The notes: generated by a model from the letters alone, not told the origin. Counted from the first letter of the stretch, positions 1 to 10,485 are shown. The stretch: DNA of 64,000 bases from Pseudomonas sp. Q1-7 (GCF_028010285.1 NZ_CP116304.1:3612501-3676500), one strand, 5' to 3'. Made by a program: numbers and translations.

Positions 1-121
1 CCTGCTCCCAGTAACGCAGCACGTGGGGCTTGACTGCGCAGAGTTCACTAGCTTCGCCAATAGTGAAGTATCGCTTGCCTGGAATCGGCGGCAGCTCGTC
101 GTTATGACTTGGTTCCAGCAT
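1..121 (-). CDS. MerR-family transcriptional regulator, partial (N-terminal part only)
   Basis: The window opens inside this gene, so only about the first 40 codons are visible. The translation from the ATG at 119-121 contains [13 protein letters not shown] and HVLRYWEQ, the typical first helix-turn-helix of MerR proteins. A MerR-type gene directly after ihfA is the usual Pseudomonas arrangement. Its start overlaps the 3' end of ihfA by 20 bp, so the two are probably translationally coupled. The effector domain lies outside the window and the ligand cannot be judged. Confidence 0.85.
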   Translation of the reverse strand, partial: MLEPSHNDELPPIPGKRYFTIGEASELCAVKPHVLRYWEQ

Positions 122-404
122 AAGCTTCGACCCTGGCTTTGAGTTTCTGCCCTGGACGGAAAGTGACCACACGGCGAGCCGTGATCGGGATTTCCTCTCC
201 TGTCTTCGGGTTTCGGCCAGGCCGCTGACGCTTGTCGCGCAAGTCGAAATTGCCGAACCCGGACAACTTCACCTGTTCGTTGTGCTCCAGCGCCTGACGG
301 ATTTCCTCGAAGAACAGCTCCACCAGCTCCTTGGCTTCCCGTTTATTCAGGCCAAGCTCTTCATAAAGACGTTCAGCCATCTCAGCTTTCGTCAGAGCCC
401 CCAT
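102..404 (-). CDS. ihfA: Integration host factor subunit alpha
   Basis: IhfA is a 100-aa DNA-bending protein that pairs with IhfB. It acts in recombination, replication and transcription, and often assists tyrosine integrases such as the one in this window. The sequence shows the start [19 protein letters not shown], the HU/IHF signature [21 protein letters not shown] at about residues 50-70 with the intercalating proline in the arm, and [11 protein letters not shown] near the C-terminus. It follows pheT by 3 bp in the conserved pheST-ihfA operon and overlaps the downstream merR gene. Length is normal and nothing is unusual. Confidence 0.98.
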   Translation of the reverse strand: MGALTKAEMAERLYEELGLNKREAKELVELFFEEIRQALEHNEQVKLSGFGNFDLRDKRQRPGRNPKTGEEIPITARRVVTFRPGQKLKARVEAYAGTKS

Positions 405-407
405 ACG

Positions 408-2786
408 CTACTTCCTTAACGTGGCATTGAACCTGTCTTCCAGCGAGGTGACGATGTTCTGCGTTGTGGTGTTCACCTCATCGTCAGTAAGAGTGCGCGA
501 TGGATGCTGCCAGGTCAAGCCGACGGCCAGGCTTTTTCTATGCGGATCAATGCCTTTACCGTGATACACGTCAAATAGCCTGAGGTCAGTCAGCCATTCG
601 CCGGCGGCCTCACGGATGGTGGCGAGCACGGACTCGGCCGGAGTCTCGCGATCCACCAGCAGGGCCAGGTCGCGGCGCACCTCGGGGAAGCGCGACAGTT
701 CGCTGAACTTCGGCAGCTTGCCAAACATCACGTCGGCCAGTACCAGTTCGAACAGGTAGACCGGCTGATCCAGGTCCAGGGCCTTGGCCAGCTCCGGGTG
801 CAGGGCACCGAGGAAGCCCACCAGGCGCCCTTCCCTTTCGATGCGGGCGGTCTGGCCCGGGTGCAGGGCAGGATGCTCGCCGGGCACGAAACTGAAAGCA
901 CCCAGGTCGCCAGCGGCGCCGAGGATGGCTTCGACGTCGGCCTTGGCGTCGTAGAAGTCCACGCCGTCACGACCGTGGGCCCAGCCTTCCGGCAGGCGCG
1001 AACCGCAGAGCACGCCGGCCAGCATGGGTTCCTGCTGCAGGCCTTCGAGTTGGCCAACGAAGCGCAGGCCGCTTTCGAACAGGCGCACGCGGGACTGTTG
1101 ACGGTTGAGGTTGTGCCGCAGGGCGCTGACCAGGCCCGGCCAGAGCGAGGAACGCATGGCGGCCATGTCGGCGGAGATGGGGTTGGCCAGCATCAGTGGC
1201 TTCACGCCCGGGTTGAACAGCTCGAACAGCTTGGGATCGATGAAGCTGTAGGTGATGGCCTCGAAGTAACCACGGGCCACCAGCAGGCGACGCAGGGCCG
1301 GCAGCTCGACGGCGCCCTCGGCGCGCGCGCGAGGGGCCAGGCGGGCTTGCGGATAACGAACCGGCAGGCGGTTGTAGCCGTAGAGGCGGCCAAGCTCTTC
1401 GATCAGGTCCACTTCCAGGCTGATGTCGAAGCGGTGGCTAGGTACTTCAACGCGCCATTGGCCAGCGCCTTCGGCGGTGACCTTCAGGTCCAGCGCGGTG
1501 AGCAGGCGCTCGACCTCGGCGGCGTCCATTTCCATGCCCAGCATCTGGGTGATGCGCTCGGCACGCAGGGTCACCGGGGCGACCTTGGGCAGGTCGGCTT
1601 CGCTCACGGCTTCGATGATGGGGCCGGCTTCGCCGCCGACGATTTCCAACAGCAGGCCGGTGGCACGCTCCATGGCTTCGCGGGCCAGTTGGAAGTCGAC
1701 GCCGCGCTCGAAGCGGTGCGACGAGTCGGTGTGCAGGCCGTAGGAACGTGCCTTGCCCGCGACGGCGATGGTGTCGAAGAAGGCGCTTTCCAGGAACAGG
1801 TCGCGGGTCTTGTCGCTCACGCCGCTGTGCTCGCCACCCATGACGCCGGCGATGGCCAGCGCGCGGGTGTGGTCGGCGATGACCAGGGTGTCGGCGCGCA
1901 GGCTGACTTCCTGGCCGTCCAGCAGGACAAGCCTCTCGCCCTCTTCCGCCATGCGCACACGGATGCCGCCGTTGATTTCGGCGAGGTCGAAGGCGTGCAT
2001 GGGCTGGCCGAGTTCGAGCATCACGTAGTTGGTGATGTCGACGGCGGCGTCGATGCTGCGCACGTCGGCACGGCGCAGGCGCTCGACCATCCACAGCGGG
2101 GTCGGGCGGGACAGGTCAACGTTGCGGATCACGCGGCCGAGGTAGCGCGGGCAGGCGGCCGGGGCGGTTACTTCTACCGGACGCACTTCGTCGTGGGCCG
2201 GGGCAACGCTTGCGACCTGCGGGCGAACCACCGGAGCGGCGTACAGCGCGCCCACTTCGCGGGCGAGGCCGGAGAGGCTCAGGCAGTCGCCGCGGTTGGG
2301 GGTCAGGCCCAGCTCGATTATGACGTCATCCAAGCCGAGGTAGGCGCGGATGTCCTGACCGACCGGGGCGTCTGCCGCCAGTTCCATCAGGCCGTCGTTG
2401 TCGTCGCTGATCTGCAGCTCGGAGGCCGAGCAGAGCATGCCGTTGGATTCAACGCCACGCAGCTTGGCCTTCTTGATCTTGAAGTCGCCCGGCAGTTCGG
2501 CGCCGATCATGGCGAAGGGGATCTTCAGGCCGGGGCGCACATTGGGGGCGCCGCATACGACCTGGAAGGTCTCATTGCCGTTGCTGACCTGGCAGACACG
2601 CAACTTGTCAGCGTCCGGGTGCTGTTCGGTGCTAAGCACCTCGCCCACCACGATGCCGCTGAAGGCACCCGCCACCGGGGTGACGCTGTCGACTTCGAGG
2701 CCGGCCATGGACAGGCGGGCGACCAGTTCGTCGCGGGAGACCTGCGGGCTTACCCAGCTCCGCAGCCAGTCTTCACTGAATTTCAT
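408..2786 (-). CDS. pheT: Phenylalanyl-tRNA synthetase beta subunit
   Basis: PheT is the 792-aa large subunit of the heterotetrameric enzyme that charges tRNA-Phe. It starts with MKFSEDWLRSWVSP. It contains the OB-type tRNA-binding domain (about residues 40-150, with HPDADKLRVC), the B3/B4 editing domain (about 210-380), the B5 domain and a C-terminal anticodon-binding fold. It lies 36 bp downstream of pheS in the pheS-pheT-ihfA operon and has the usual gammaproteobacterial length. Confidence 0.98.
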   Translation of the reverse strand: MKFSEDWLRSWVSPQVSRDELVARLSMAGLEVDSVTPVAGAFSGIVVGEVLSTEQHPDADKLRVCQVSNGNETFQVVCGAPNVRPGLKIPFAMIGAELPGDFKIKKAKLRGVESNGMLCSASELQISDDNDGLMELAADAPVGQDIRAYLGLDDVIIELGLTPNRGDCLSLSGLAREVGALYAAPVVRPQVASVAPAHDEVRPVEVTAPAACPRYLGRVIRNVDLSRPTPLWMVERLRRADVRSIDAAVDITNYVMLELGQPMHAFDLAEINGGIRVRMAEEGERLVLLDGQEVSLRADTLVIADHTRALAIAGVMGGEHSGVSDKTRDLFLESAFFDTIAVAGKARSYGLHTDSSHRFERGVDFQLAREAMERATGLLLEIVGGEAGPIIEAVSEADLPKVAPVTLRAERITQMLGMEMDAAEVERLLTALDLKVTAEGAGQWRVEVPSHRFDISLEVDLIEELGRLYGYNRLPVRYPQARLAPRARAEGAVELPALRRLLVARGYFEAITYSFIDPKLFELFNPGVKPLMLANPISADMAAMRSSLWPGLVSALRHNLNRQQSRVRLFESGLRFVGQLEGLQQEPMLAGVLCGSRLPEGWAHGRDGVDFYDAKADVEAILGAAGDLGAFSFVPGEHPALHPGQTARIEREGRLVGFLGALHPELAKALDLDQPVYLFELVLADVMFGKLPKFSELSRFPEVRRDLALLVDRETPAESVLATIREAAGEWLTDLRLFDVYHGKGIDPHRKSLAVGLTWQHPSRTLTDDEVNTTTQNIVTSLEDRFNATLRK

Positions 2787-2822
2787 GTTCCTACTCCTGG
2801 GATTCGTTTCTGACGTGGCGAC

Positions 2823-3839
<1,017 letters not shown>

Positions 3840-3859
3840 TTACTGACTCCAGATACGAA

Positions 3860-3890
3860 ATAGGGGAAGAGCACAAGGCCCTTCCCCTAT
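3860..3890 (-). terminator. Hairpin upstream of pheS (possible attenuator)
   Basis: On the minus strand a 10-bp stem (ATAGGGGAAG with CTTCCCCTAT) and an 11-nt loop lie between rplT and pheS, followed by TTTCG. The stem ends about 20 nt before the pheS start. pheST is controlled by leader attenuation in enteric bacteria. No leader peptide was identified here, so attenuation is an inference from position and shape. Confidence 0.5.
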
Positions 3891-3933
3891 CGGTGACGTT
3901 CAGCACCGGGCGAACCCGGTGATTGTCGGGGAC

Positions 3934-4290
3934 TTAAGCCAGAACGGCCTTAGCTTTCTCGACAATCGCAGCAAACGCCGCTTTTTCGTTCACTGCCAGG
4001 TCGGCCAGAACCTTACGATCGATCTCGATGGCCGCTTTTTTCAGGCCAGCGATCAGGCGGCTGTAGGACAGACCGTTCTGACGAGCACCAGCGTTGATAC
4101 GAGCGATCCACAGAGCGCGGAACTGACGCTTGCGCTGACGGCGGTCACGGTAGGCGTATTGGCCGGCCTTGATCACCGCCTGCTTGGCAACGCGGAACAC
4201 GCGGCTGCGTGCACCGTAGTAGCCTTTGGCGAGTTTCAGAATTTTCTTGTGACGAGCACGAGCGATGACGCCACGCTTAACACGAGCCAT
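3934..4290 (-). CDS. rplT: 50S ribosomal protein L20
   Basis: L20 is a 118-aa, strongly basic protein needed early in 50S assembly. It starts [19 protein letters not shown] and contains [12 protein letters not shown] and [18 protein letters not shown], all characteristic of L20. It lies 29 bp after rpmI in the infC-rpmI-rplT cluster. In other bacteria L20 represses this cluster by binding its mRNA. I did not identify that binding site here. Confidence 0.98.
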   Translation of the reverse strand: MARVKRGVIARARHKKILKLAKGYYGARSRVFRVAKQAVIKAGQYAYRDRRQRKRQFRALWIARINAGARQNGLSYSRLIAGLKKAAIEIDRKVLADLAVNEKAAFAAIVEKAKAVLA

Positions 4291-4319
4291 GAGTAATTTC
4301 CTCTAGAATCTTGACCGGA

Positions 4320-4514
4320 TTAACGAATGCGCAGCATGCGCTCTACTTTACGTACGTCAGACGCGTGCAGCTGGCTGCAGCCGCGCAGCTGACGCTTACG
4401 CTTGGTAGTCATTTTGGTCAGGATGTGGCTCTTGAAGGCGTGCTTGTGCTTGATGCCGTTAGCAGTCTTCTTGAAGCGCTTTGCAGCACCGCTCTTGGTT
4501 TTCATCTTTGGCAT
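4320..4514 (-). CDS. rpmI: 50S ribosomal protein L35
   Basis: L35 is a 64-aa basic large-subunit protein. The start was placed at [17 protein letters not shown] because that is the conserved N-terminus; a longer reading frame adds seven upstream codons with no family support. It ends with [11 protein letters not shown]. It is located between infC and rplT, as in most bacteria. Confidence 0.97.
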   Translation of the reverse strand: MPKMKTKSGAAKRFKKTANGIKHKHAFKSHILTKMTTKRKRQLRGCSQLHASDVRKVERMLRIR

Positions 4515-4575
4515 GTTCGGATACTCCGCATTCAATCAATAAACATAACCGCAAGGCCTGCCAGTGCCCTGGAGG

Positions 4576-5121
4576 TTACTTTCGCTTTTTGGGAGCGATG
4601 ACCATCATCAGCTGGCGTCCTTCCAGCTTAGGATGCTGTTCAACGGTGCCGATTTCAGCGAGGTCGGCTTCGACCCGCTTCAACAGCTCCATGCCCAGCT
4701 CCTGGTGAGCCATCTCACGGCCGCGGAATCGCAGGGATACCTTGGCCTTGTCCCCTTCATTAAGGAAACGTACCAGGTTGCGTAGTTTTACCTGGTAATC
4801 CCCTTCTTCCGTCCCTGGACGAAACTTGATTTCTTTAATCTGCTGCTGATGCTGGTTCTTCTTTGCAGCGGCGGCCTGCTTCTTCTTCTCGAAGAGATGC
4901 TTGCCGTAATCCATGATCCGGCATACGGGCGGCACCGCGTCGGCAGAGATCTCTACCAGGTCCAGCTTGGCTTCTTCAGCAGCGCGCAGCGCTTCATCAA
5001 TCGAGACGACGCCAATCTGCTGGCCGTCAGCACCAATCAACCGCACCTCGCGAGCCGTAATGTTCTCGTTGATCGGGGCTTTCGGTTGAGTCCGCTTGTC
5101 TTGTCTCATTTCACGCTTAAT
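4576..5121 (-). CDS. infC: Translation initiation factor IF-3, likely AUU start
   Basis: IF-3 controls start-codon and initiator-tRNA selection on the 30S subunit. The body shows [34 protein letters not shown] and [15 protein letters not shown], covering both domains. An internal ATG exists at 5107-5109, but the family extends upstream of it. A GGAG Shine-Dalgarno sequence lies 8 nt before an ATT codon at 5119-5121, giving a start I-K-R-E-M-R-Q and a 181-aa product. A non-AUG start fits the known autoregulation of infC. An ATC at 5125-5127 is an alternative, but it is only 2 nt from the GGAG. The gene follows the thrS stop by a few bases. Confidence 0.93.
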   Translation of the reverse strand: MKREMRQDKRTQPKAPINENITAREVRLIGADGQQIGVVSIDEALRAAEEAKLDLVEISADAVPPVCRIMDYGKHLFEKKKQAAAAKKNQHQQQIKEIKFRPGTEEGDYQVKLRNLVRFLNEGDKAKVSLRFRGREMAHQELGMELLKRVEADLAEIGTVEQHPKLEGRQLMMVIAPKKRK

Positions 5122-5126
5122 AGTGA

Positions 5127-7049
5127 TTACTCCAATTCTTGGCGACCACGCCGGGAAACCGCTTGTGCGAGCGTCTCAGAGAAGCTTTCGAGGGGCATGG
5201 AACCCAGATCGACACCCTCGCGGGTGCGCACAGCAACGGATCGAGTCTCAACTTCCCGGTCTCCAATAACCAAGAGATAGGGAACCTTGAGCAAAGTATG
5301 CTCGCGGATTTTAAAGCCGATTTTCTCGTTTCTCAAGTCGGACTTGGCACGGAAGCCGCTTTCGTTGAGGGCCCGCTCCACCTCGAGGGCGAAGTCGGCC
5401 TGTTTGTCGGTGATGTTCATGATCACGGCCTGGGTCGGCGCCAGCCAGGCCGGGAAGGCGCCAGCGTAGTGCTCGATCAGCATGCCGATGAAACGCTCGA
5501 AGGACCCGAGGATCGCGCGATGCAGCATCACCGGACGAACACGGCTGTTATCTTCGGCGATATAGCTGGCATCGAGGCGCTCCGGCAGGTTCGGGTCGTA
5601 CTGCAGGGTGCCGCACTGCCAGTTACGGCCGAGGCAGTCCTTCAGGGTGAACTCGATCTTCGGACCGTAGAAAGCGCCTTCCCCCGGCTGGTATTCCCAG
5701 GCCAGGCCGGACTCGTTCAGCGCATCGGCCAAGGCGCCTTCGGCGCGATCCCACAGCTCGTCGGACCCCACCCGCTTGGCGGGGCGAGTGGAAAGTTTCA
5801 TCGCGATGTCGGTGAAGCCGAAGTCCTTGTAGACCTGCAGCGTGAGCTTGATGAAGTCAGCCGCCTCTTTCTTCACCTGGTCTTCAGTGCAGAAGATGTG
5901 GGCGTCGTCCTGAGTGAAGCCACGCACACGCATGATGCCGTGCAGGGCACCAGAGGGCTCGTTACGGTGGCAGGCACCGAACTCGGCCAGGCGCAGCGGC
6001 AGATCGCGGTAGGACTTCAGGCCCTGGTTGAAGATCTGTACGTGGCACGGGCAGTTCATCGGCTTCACCGCATAGTCGCGGCTCTCCGACGCGGTGGTGA
6101 ACATGTTCTCGGCGTAGTTGGACCAGTGCCCCGAACGCTCCCAGAGAATGCGATCAACCACCTGTGGAGTGCGCACCTCCACGTAGCCGTGGTCGCGCTG
6201 GACCTTGCGCATGTACTGTTCCAGCACTTGATAGACAGTCCAGCCGGCTGGATGCCAGAACACCATGCCCGGCGCTTCCTCCTGCAAATGGAACAGGTCC
6301 AATTGCTTGCCGATGCGGCGGTGGTCGCGTTTTTCGGCTTCTTCGATGCGCTGGACGTAGGCGGCCAGCTGCTTCTTGTCGCCCCAGGCGGTGCCATAGA
6401 TACGCTGCAACTGCTCGTTCTTGGAGTCGCCGCGCCAGTAGGCACCGGAAATCTTGGTCAGCTTGAACGCCTTGAGGAAGCGAGTGTTCGGCACGTGCGG
6501 GCCGCGGCACATGTCCACGTACTCCTCGTGGAAGTACAGGCCCATAGCGGTTTCGTCCGGCATGTCATCGATCAGGCGCAGCTTGTAGTCCTCACCACGC
6601 GACTTGAACACCTCGATGACTTCGGCACGCGGCGTCATCTTCTTGATGACGTCGTAGTCCCTATCGATCAGCTCGGCCATGCGTTTTTCGATGGCGGCCA
6701 TGTCTTCGGGCGTGAAGGGACGCTCAAAGGCGATGTCGTAGTAGAAACCTTCCTCGATCACCGGGCCAATTACCATCCTGGCAGTCGGGTAAAGCTGCTT
6801 GACCGCATGACCAACCAAGTGCGCGCAGGAGTGGCGAATGATCTCCAGGCCCTCCTCGTCCTTCGGCGTGATGATTTGCAGGGTCGCGTCGGTTTCGATC
6901 AGATCGCAGGCGTCGACCTGCTTGCCGTTCACCTTGCCGGCCAGGGTGGCCTTGGCCAGGCCAGCGCCGATGGACTGGGCCACTTCGAGCACGGATACGG
7001 GGTTGTCGAAAGTACGCTGACTGCCGTCAGGAAGAGTAATGATGGGCAT
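5127..7049 (-). CDS. thrS: Threonyl-tRNA synthetase
   Basis: ThrS is a 640-aa class II synthetase. The start [20 protein letters not shown] opens the TGS domain. It is followed by the editing domain with [16 protein letters not shown] (zinc-type HxxxH), the catalytic core with [10 protein letters not shown] and [17 protein letters not shown], and a C-terminal anticodon-binding domain. The frame extends 44 codons further upstream, but those residues do not match the family and the conserved start is at 7047-7049. It heads the thrS-infC-rpmI-rplT run. Confidence 0.98.
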   Translation of the reverse strand: MPIITLPDGSQRTFDNPVSVLEVAQSIGAGLAKATLAGKVNGKQVDACDLIETDATLQIITPKDEEGLEIIRHSCAHLVGHAVKQLYPTARMVIGPVIEEGFYYDIAFERPFTPEDMAAIEKRMAELIDRDYDVIKKMTPRAEVIEVFKSRGEDYKLRLIDDMPDETAMGLYFHEEYVDMCRGPHVPNTRFLKAFKLTKISGAYWRGDSKNEQLQRIYGTAWGDKKQLAAYVQRIEEAEKRDHRRIGKQLDLFHLQEEAPGMVFWHPAGWTVYQVLEQYMRKVQRDHGYVEVRTPQVVDRILWERSGHWSNYAENMFTTASESRDYAVKPMNCPCHVQIFNQGLKSYRDLPLRLAEFGACHRNEPSGALHGIMRVRGFTQDDAHIFCTEDQVKKEAADFIKLTLQVYKDFGFTDIAMKLSTRPAKRVGSDELWDRAEGALADALNESGLAWEYQPGEGAFYGPKIEFTLKDCLGRNWQCGTLQYDPNLPERLDASYIAEDNSRVRPVMLHRAILGSFERFIGMLIEHYAGAFPAWLAPTQAVIMNITDKQADFALEVERALNESGFRAKSDLRNEKIGFKIREHTLLKVPYLLVIGDREVETRSVAVRTREGVDLGSMPLESFSETLAQAVSRRGRQELE

Positions 7050-7529
7050 GGCGCCTCCTCTCCTAGTGGTGACCTCTACCAAAGGCCACATGGGTTGGGA
7101 TGAGCCAGTACGCGATTCGGTGGTATGCCCGCCATACGGTGGCGGGAGCCTTGCAGCCAACCAAGGCCGAACCAGAGTCACTGGAGGTAATGAAAGTGCG
7201 GAATGCTTGCAGAAAGCCGGAGCGCCGACAAGCAGCCAACAGAAAGGCCACGTGAGCGAACCTTCCGAACCGATTTCGATGATGCGCCAGGGGCAGACCT
7301 ACACCCCACCCCACTGAAGCAGCAGGCCCAGACCCGCTACCTCACGAAGCCCGGGAGACAAACCCGCCGAAACACCGCGAAGGGGCACACTCTATCACAG
7401 ATAAATCAATGACTTGGTGCCATTTCCCTTGACAGCCGCAAACATGCCGGGAATCAGGCTGTGAATTTGCCACGCCGCATCCTCAACCATGAACGCCCGA
7501 CCCACACACGAATTCGCCAGCCTCCAGGA
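7050..7529. other. Noncoding region upstream of thrS
   Basis: This 480-bp stretch holds the thrS leader and promoter. Short open frames on both strands show no family features. No terminator, tRNA or att copy was found. It would also be expected to hold the outer boundary of the older, decayed island, but no boundary repeat is visible. Confidence 0.5.
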
Positions 7530-7769
7530 TCATCGACCACCAGCAACGGTCATGATCTCGAACATGAGCTGATCAACCGTCTCATCGAGAGCCCCCGGCC
7601 CGACGATCGACTCCAGCGTCACCCCCGTGATGCGCATTGCCTCGGCGGTTTTCGGGTTGTTCAGATAAATATTGATTACGCGCTCTGAGGAGAATTCGCA
7701 CTTCACCGTGAAGCCCGGCAACACGGCCTGAACTTGCGACTGGAGTCGCCGCTGAAGTCTCTGCTTCAT
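7530..7769 (-). CDS. Small hypothetical protein (possibly DUF1652-like)
   Basis: This 79-aa frame reads MKQRLQRRLQSQVQAVLPG, then INIYLNNPKTAEAMRITGV, and ends LMFEIMTVAGGR. The pattern of a short N-terminal helix, a strand with an 'NP' turn and a 'ITGV' strand recalls small Pseudomonas DUF1652 proteins, but the similarity is weak and I do not claim membership. A purine-rich stretch (GAGGGACT) precedes the start. It lies between thrS and the old integrase remnant, so it may belong to the chromosome or to the earlier island. Confidence 0.5.
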   Translation of the reverse strand: MKQRLQRRLQSQVQAVLPGFTVKCEFSSERVINIYLNNPKTAEAMRITGVTLESIVGPGALDETVDQLMFEIMTVAGGR

Positions 7770-8037
7770 AGTCCCTCCGACAGAAGTTCGCCTCCCGATC
7801 AGCAGGCAAGCCTAACCCCGACCACCGACCTGGAGACTAACGCACACTTAAAGGAACGATGAGCGAATCCTTCCCCCCCCAAGAAATGACCGCAACACCC
7901 CACTCCCCTGACACCCGAAGCCGCGCTCACGCAAGGGATCGCGCCCCTGGCCCTTCGTCAGATACTCCAGGCGACAGCAACGATACAGGTTCATAGTGGG
8001 AATCCGCCCACCAGAGACGCACCTGCCGGAGGCCGCC

Positions 8038-8283
8038 ATGAACAGACGAGACTTCCCAGGGCATACCGCCTGGACCGAAACCCGCATCAACGGTGACTAC
8101 GCACTGGCATTCATCGCCATCCAACCACTCGAATCCATGACCGGCTCGAAGCTTCACCTGATCTACGACCACGCACACTTCGCCACGCGCACTGACGCCC
8201 ACAAGGCTGCTGAAGCCGCTCTAAGCAAGATGATCGGTGTCGACTCCTACGGCATGCCACTGTTTGGTTCCAGAGAATACTGA
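8038..8283 (+). CDS. Hypothetical protein
   Basis: This 81-aa protein begins MNRRDFPGHTAWTETRING and contains ADKAA-type helix TDAHKAAEAALSKMIGVD near its C-terminus. A GGAGG sequence sits just upstream of the ATG, which supports translation. No family was recognised. It ends a few bases before homology to the integrase remnant begins, so it may be residual cargo of the earlier element. Confidence 0.5.
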   Translation: MNRRDFPGHTAWTETRINGDYALAFIAIQPLESMTGSKLHLIYDHAHFATRTDAHKAAEAALSKMIGVDSYGMPLFGSREY

Positions 8284-8286
8284 CCG

Positions 8287-8616
8287 CACCACTCGCCCAA
8301 GACGAGGAAGCGGGAGCAGCTGGACGCGAAGCGCCACTGGAACGCCGTGATCAAGGACCACCTGACGAAAGCCTTCACCAGGGCTCGGGACGAATCGGAG
8401 GCCTACAACGAGATGCCGGAGGCCGAGCGGCCGACGCTTCACGAGATCAGGGCGCTGGATGCCTGACTGCATGAACAGCAGGGCCATCCGCAGGAATATG
8501 TTCAGGCGCTGATGGGTCATACCGACGCGAAGGTGACCGAGCACTATCAGGCCGACCACGAGGGGGGGGGGGAGGACGTTCAGCACCAACGCGCGGGCGC
8601 CGACCTGCAACTGTAG
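8287..8616 (+). pseudogene. Decayed 3' fragment of a tyrosine integrase
   Basis: From about 8287 to the stop at 8614-8616 the DNA matches the last third of the intact integrase at 55967-56283 almost codon for codon (KREQLDAKRHWNAV, then MGHTDAKVTEHYQ). It has no 5' part. It carries an in-frame TGA at 8464-8466 where the intact copy has the tryptophan of ALGSWLYEQQ. It also has an 11-G run at 8562-8572 where the intact gene reads HEKKEV. It sits directly beside the left att repeat, in the same relation as the intact integrase has to the right one. This is the footprint of an earlier integration into the same tRNA gene. Confidence 0.9.
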
Positions 8617-8656
8617 AGCGGAAGGGCACTTGCCCAAAATATCCCCAAATTTCCCC

Positions 8657-8693
8657 AAAACAAAAAGGGCGACCCTTTCGGATCGCCCTCTAA
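8657..8693 (-). terminator. Terminator copy next to the left att repeat
   Basis: On the minus strand GAGGGCGATCCGAAAGGGTC pairs back on itself and is followed by GCCCTTTTTGTTTT, a rho-independent terminator. It is the counterpart of the one downstream of tRNA-Val at 56323-56359, so the duplication at the element ends extends beyond the 51-bp core. Confidence 0.75.
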
Positions 8694-8711
8694 GCCCCGC
8701 GTGACGCGGGC

Positions 8712-8762
8712 TCGATTTGGTAGGCACAATTGGACTCGAACCAACGACCCCCACCATGTCAA
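8712..8762. repeat. attL: 51-bp direct repeat of the tRNA-Val 3' end
   Basis: This segment is identical over 51 bp to 56379-56429. It contains the 3' half of tRNA-Val(GAC) on the minus strand, through the T arm and CCA end to the anticodon arm, where identity stops (AATGTGACG here, AAGGTGGTG in the true gene). A less perfect match extends left to 8657. It is therefore the left attachment site, holding a displaced, non-functional tRNA 3' end. Confidence 0.95.
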
Positions 8763-9220
8763 TGTGACGCGGCGTTATCTGTAAGTTATTGAAATACCGA
8801 CAAAAATTACCGCTTGCCACCATGCCATAGACGGCCAAGGCACTCCATAAAAATCAATAACTTAGCGTTGGATATTCCTACAGTGGTTGCACCATGAGGG
8901 CCAATTAGCAATCACCTGCTACCGGTTTCGTGAGATCAGAAGCTGCCCGTCTCTTTACGAAAGATCACATCTCGAAACACTTGTAAGGTGTCAGCGGCCT
9001 ACTGCCCGAGAAGGTTGCGCAATCGTCCCACAGCCCGCTACACGATCCACCCTTTAAGAACCTGGCCAGAAGGCCACTCCCATCCTTGCCCAATGCGGGC
9101 AGCCCTGCTGGCCAGGTCCTGACCAACAGGATATACGGCCCGACTTGGGCATTTCACTTAACAACACCACGCCGGTACCCGCCGGTGGCGCGTTCGTGCG
9201 CCCAGAAGAAGGAGGTTCCA
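8763..9220. other. Noncoding left end of the ICE
   Basis: There are 458 bp between the left att repeat and the first gene of the transfer operon. No convincing frame with a ribosome binding site was found. It presumably holds the promoter of the virB operon and integrase arm-binding sites, but I see no clear repeat set. Confidence 0.4.
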
Positions 9221-9445
9221 ATGGAACGACAGAAGAAATCACCCACTACCCAACTCCACATCGGCGCCGAGCACTGCTCCGTTGTGGCTCGCCGAGCTAC
9301 CGCGGTGGCGTACCACACAGGACGTAGATACACCCCGACCGCCTTCGTTCGCGAACTGATTGATCGCTACAGCGCTCAACTCGAAGCGGAACTCCTGATT
9401 AAGGGAGGACACAGGACGTCTACTGAGAACCCACCAGGAGATTGA
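9221..9445 (+). CDS. Small hypothetical protein at the head of the T4SS operon
   Basis: This 74-aa protein starts MERQKKSPTTQLHIGAEHCS after a strong AAGGAGG site (9209-9215) and contains RRYTPTAFVRELIDRYSAQL, which could be a ribbon-helix-helix or simple helix-turn segment. It ends one base before the virB1 start, so it is clearly the first gene of the operon. No family was recognised. By position it could be a regulator of the transfer genes, but that is inference only. Confidence 0.6.
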   Translation: MERQKKSPTTQLHIGAEHCSVVARRATAVAYHTGRRYTPTAFVRELIDRYSAQLEAELLIKGGHRTSTENPPGD

Positions 9446-9446
9446 C

Positions 9447-10142
9447 ATGGCACTCGCCACCAGCGCCTTTCTGGCTCTGGCCGCGCAATGTGCCCCTGCT
9501 GTCGCTCCCGCCACCCTCCTCCGCCTCGCCTCGCACGAATCGTCTCTAAACCCCTACGCCATTGCGGTCGTGGGGCAGGCCCTGCCGCGTCAGCCGCAGA
9601 GCCTGGATGAAGCGCTGGTGATTGCGAATCAATTGGCGAACGAGGGGGCGAGCTTCAGCGTGGGCCTCGGCCAGATCAACAGTCAGCACTTCGAAGCTGA
9701 TGATCCACAGGAACTGACGTCGCTGTTCGAGCCCTGCAGGAACCTCCAGTTGACGGAGTTCCACCTGCAGGACTGCTACTCCCGCGCTCTGAGCGTGACG
9801 CCAAACCCACAAGCCGCGCTGCGCAAGGCGCTGTCCTGCTACTACAGCGGCAATTTCACCCGCGGCTTCAAGCCTGAAGCCGCGTTCGGCAATACCAGCT
9901 ATGTCGAGCGCGTGCTCGCCCAGGTCGACGGGCCTTTCGTGCCCGCTCCAGACGACTCCGCACCACCCTCACCGGCGCTCACGGCGCCGCCCCCTGCACC
10001 ACCACAGCCGAGCTACGAGCGCTGGGATGTCCTGCACCAGTTTCCGCGCTTCAACGCGGCTCCGCCGCCGGCACAAGTTCAACCCCAACCCCAAGAGGAA
10101 ACACCCGCAAATGTTCAAGCAACTGATCGCTTCCGCATGTAA
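9447..10142 (+). CDS. virB1: VirB1-like lytic transglycosylase
   Basis: VirB1 proteins are periplasmic peptidoglycan lyases that open the cell wall for the type IV secretion channel. This 231-aa protein shows the transglycosylase core: RLASHESSLNPYAI (catalytic Glu in HES), then SFSVGLGQINSQHF and a cysteine pair before ALSCYYSGNFTRGF. The C-terminal 70 residues are proline-rich. The start has an AGGAG site. The gene overlaps virB2 by 32 bp, which suggests coupled translation. Confidence 0.93.
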   Translation: MALATSAFLALAAQCAPAVAPATLLRLASHESSLNPYAIAVVGQALPRQPQSLDEALVIANQLANEGASFSVGLGQINSQHFEADDPQELTSLFEPCRNLQLTEFHLQDCYSRALSVTPNPQAALRKALSCYYSGNFTRGFKPEAAFGNTSYVERVLAQVDGPFVPAPDDSAPPSPALTAPPPAPPQPSYERWDVLHQFPRFNAAPPPAQVQPQPQEETPANVQATDRFRM

Positions 10143-10473
10143 CGCTCTGCAGCGCGCCCAGGTACGCCGCCAGCAGCTGGCCGTAATGGCTGTCGCCTTA
10201 ACCCCGGTACTCGCCCATGCCGATGACGACTGGCTGGCCAAGCTGAACGAGTACGCCGATTACGTTCAACTGGGTCTCTACGCCCTTTCCTTCACCCTCT
10301 TCCTCTGCTGTACCGCCTATGGCGGCATCCGTTTGATGGTCGCTCGACTCGCGGGAGACCACTCCTACGGCTGGATGGACTTCCTGCAGATCTTCGTGAT
10401 CGGGGCTGCAGTCGGCGGTGCCATCGCCGTATTCGCTCCGTGGGCCTGGAAGGCACTCGGCGGCACCTTCTAA
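10111..10473 (+). CDS. virB2: VirB2/TrbC major pilin
   Basis: VirB2 is the pilus subunit of the mating channel. The 120-aa precursor starts MFKQLIASACNALQRAQVRR and has a signal segment ending near TPVLAHA. It then has two hydrophobic segments (YVQLGLYALSFTLFLCC and IFVIGAAVGGAIAVFAP) separated by a short basic loop, the standard pilin topology. The start at 10111 lies within the 3' end of virB1 in another frame and has an AGAGGAA site upstream. It is 12 bp from virB3. Confidence 0.9.
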   Translation: MFKQLIASACNALQRAQVRRQQLAVMAVALTPVLAHADDDWLAKLNEYADYVQLGLYALSFTLFLCCTAYGGIRLMVARLAGDHSYGWMDFLQIFVIGAAVGGAIAVFAPWAWKALGGTF

Positions 10474-10485
10474 GGAGGGCTGCCC

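Noticed and set aside
798..2813. A 671-codon open frame on the plus strand opposite pheT
   Set aside because: It is fully antisense to a well-conserved gene. Its His/Ala/Gly/Val-rich translation is what high-G+C codon bias gives on the other strand.
5139..7103. A 654-codon open frame opposite thrS
   Set aside because: Same reason: an antisense shadow with no family features or ribosome binding site.
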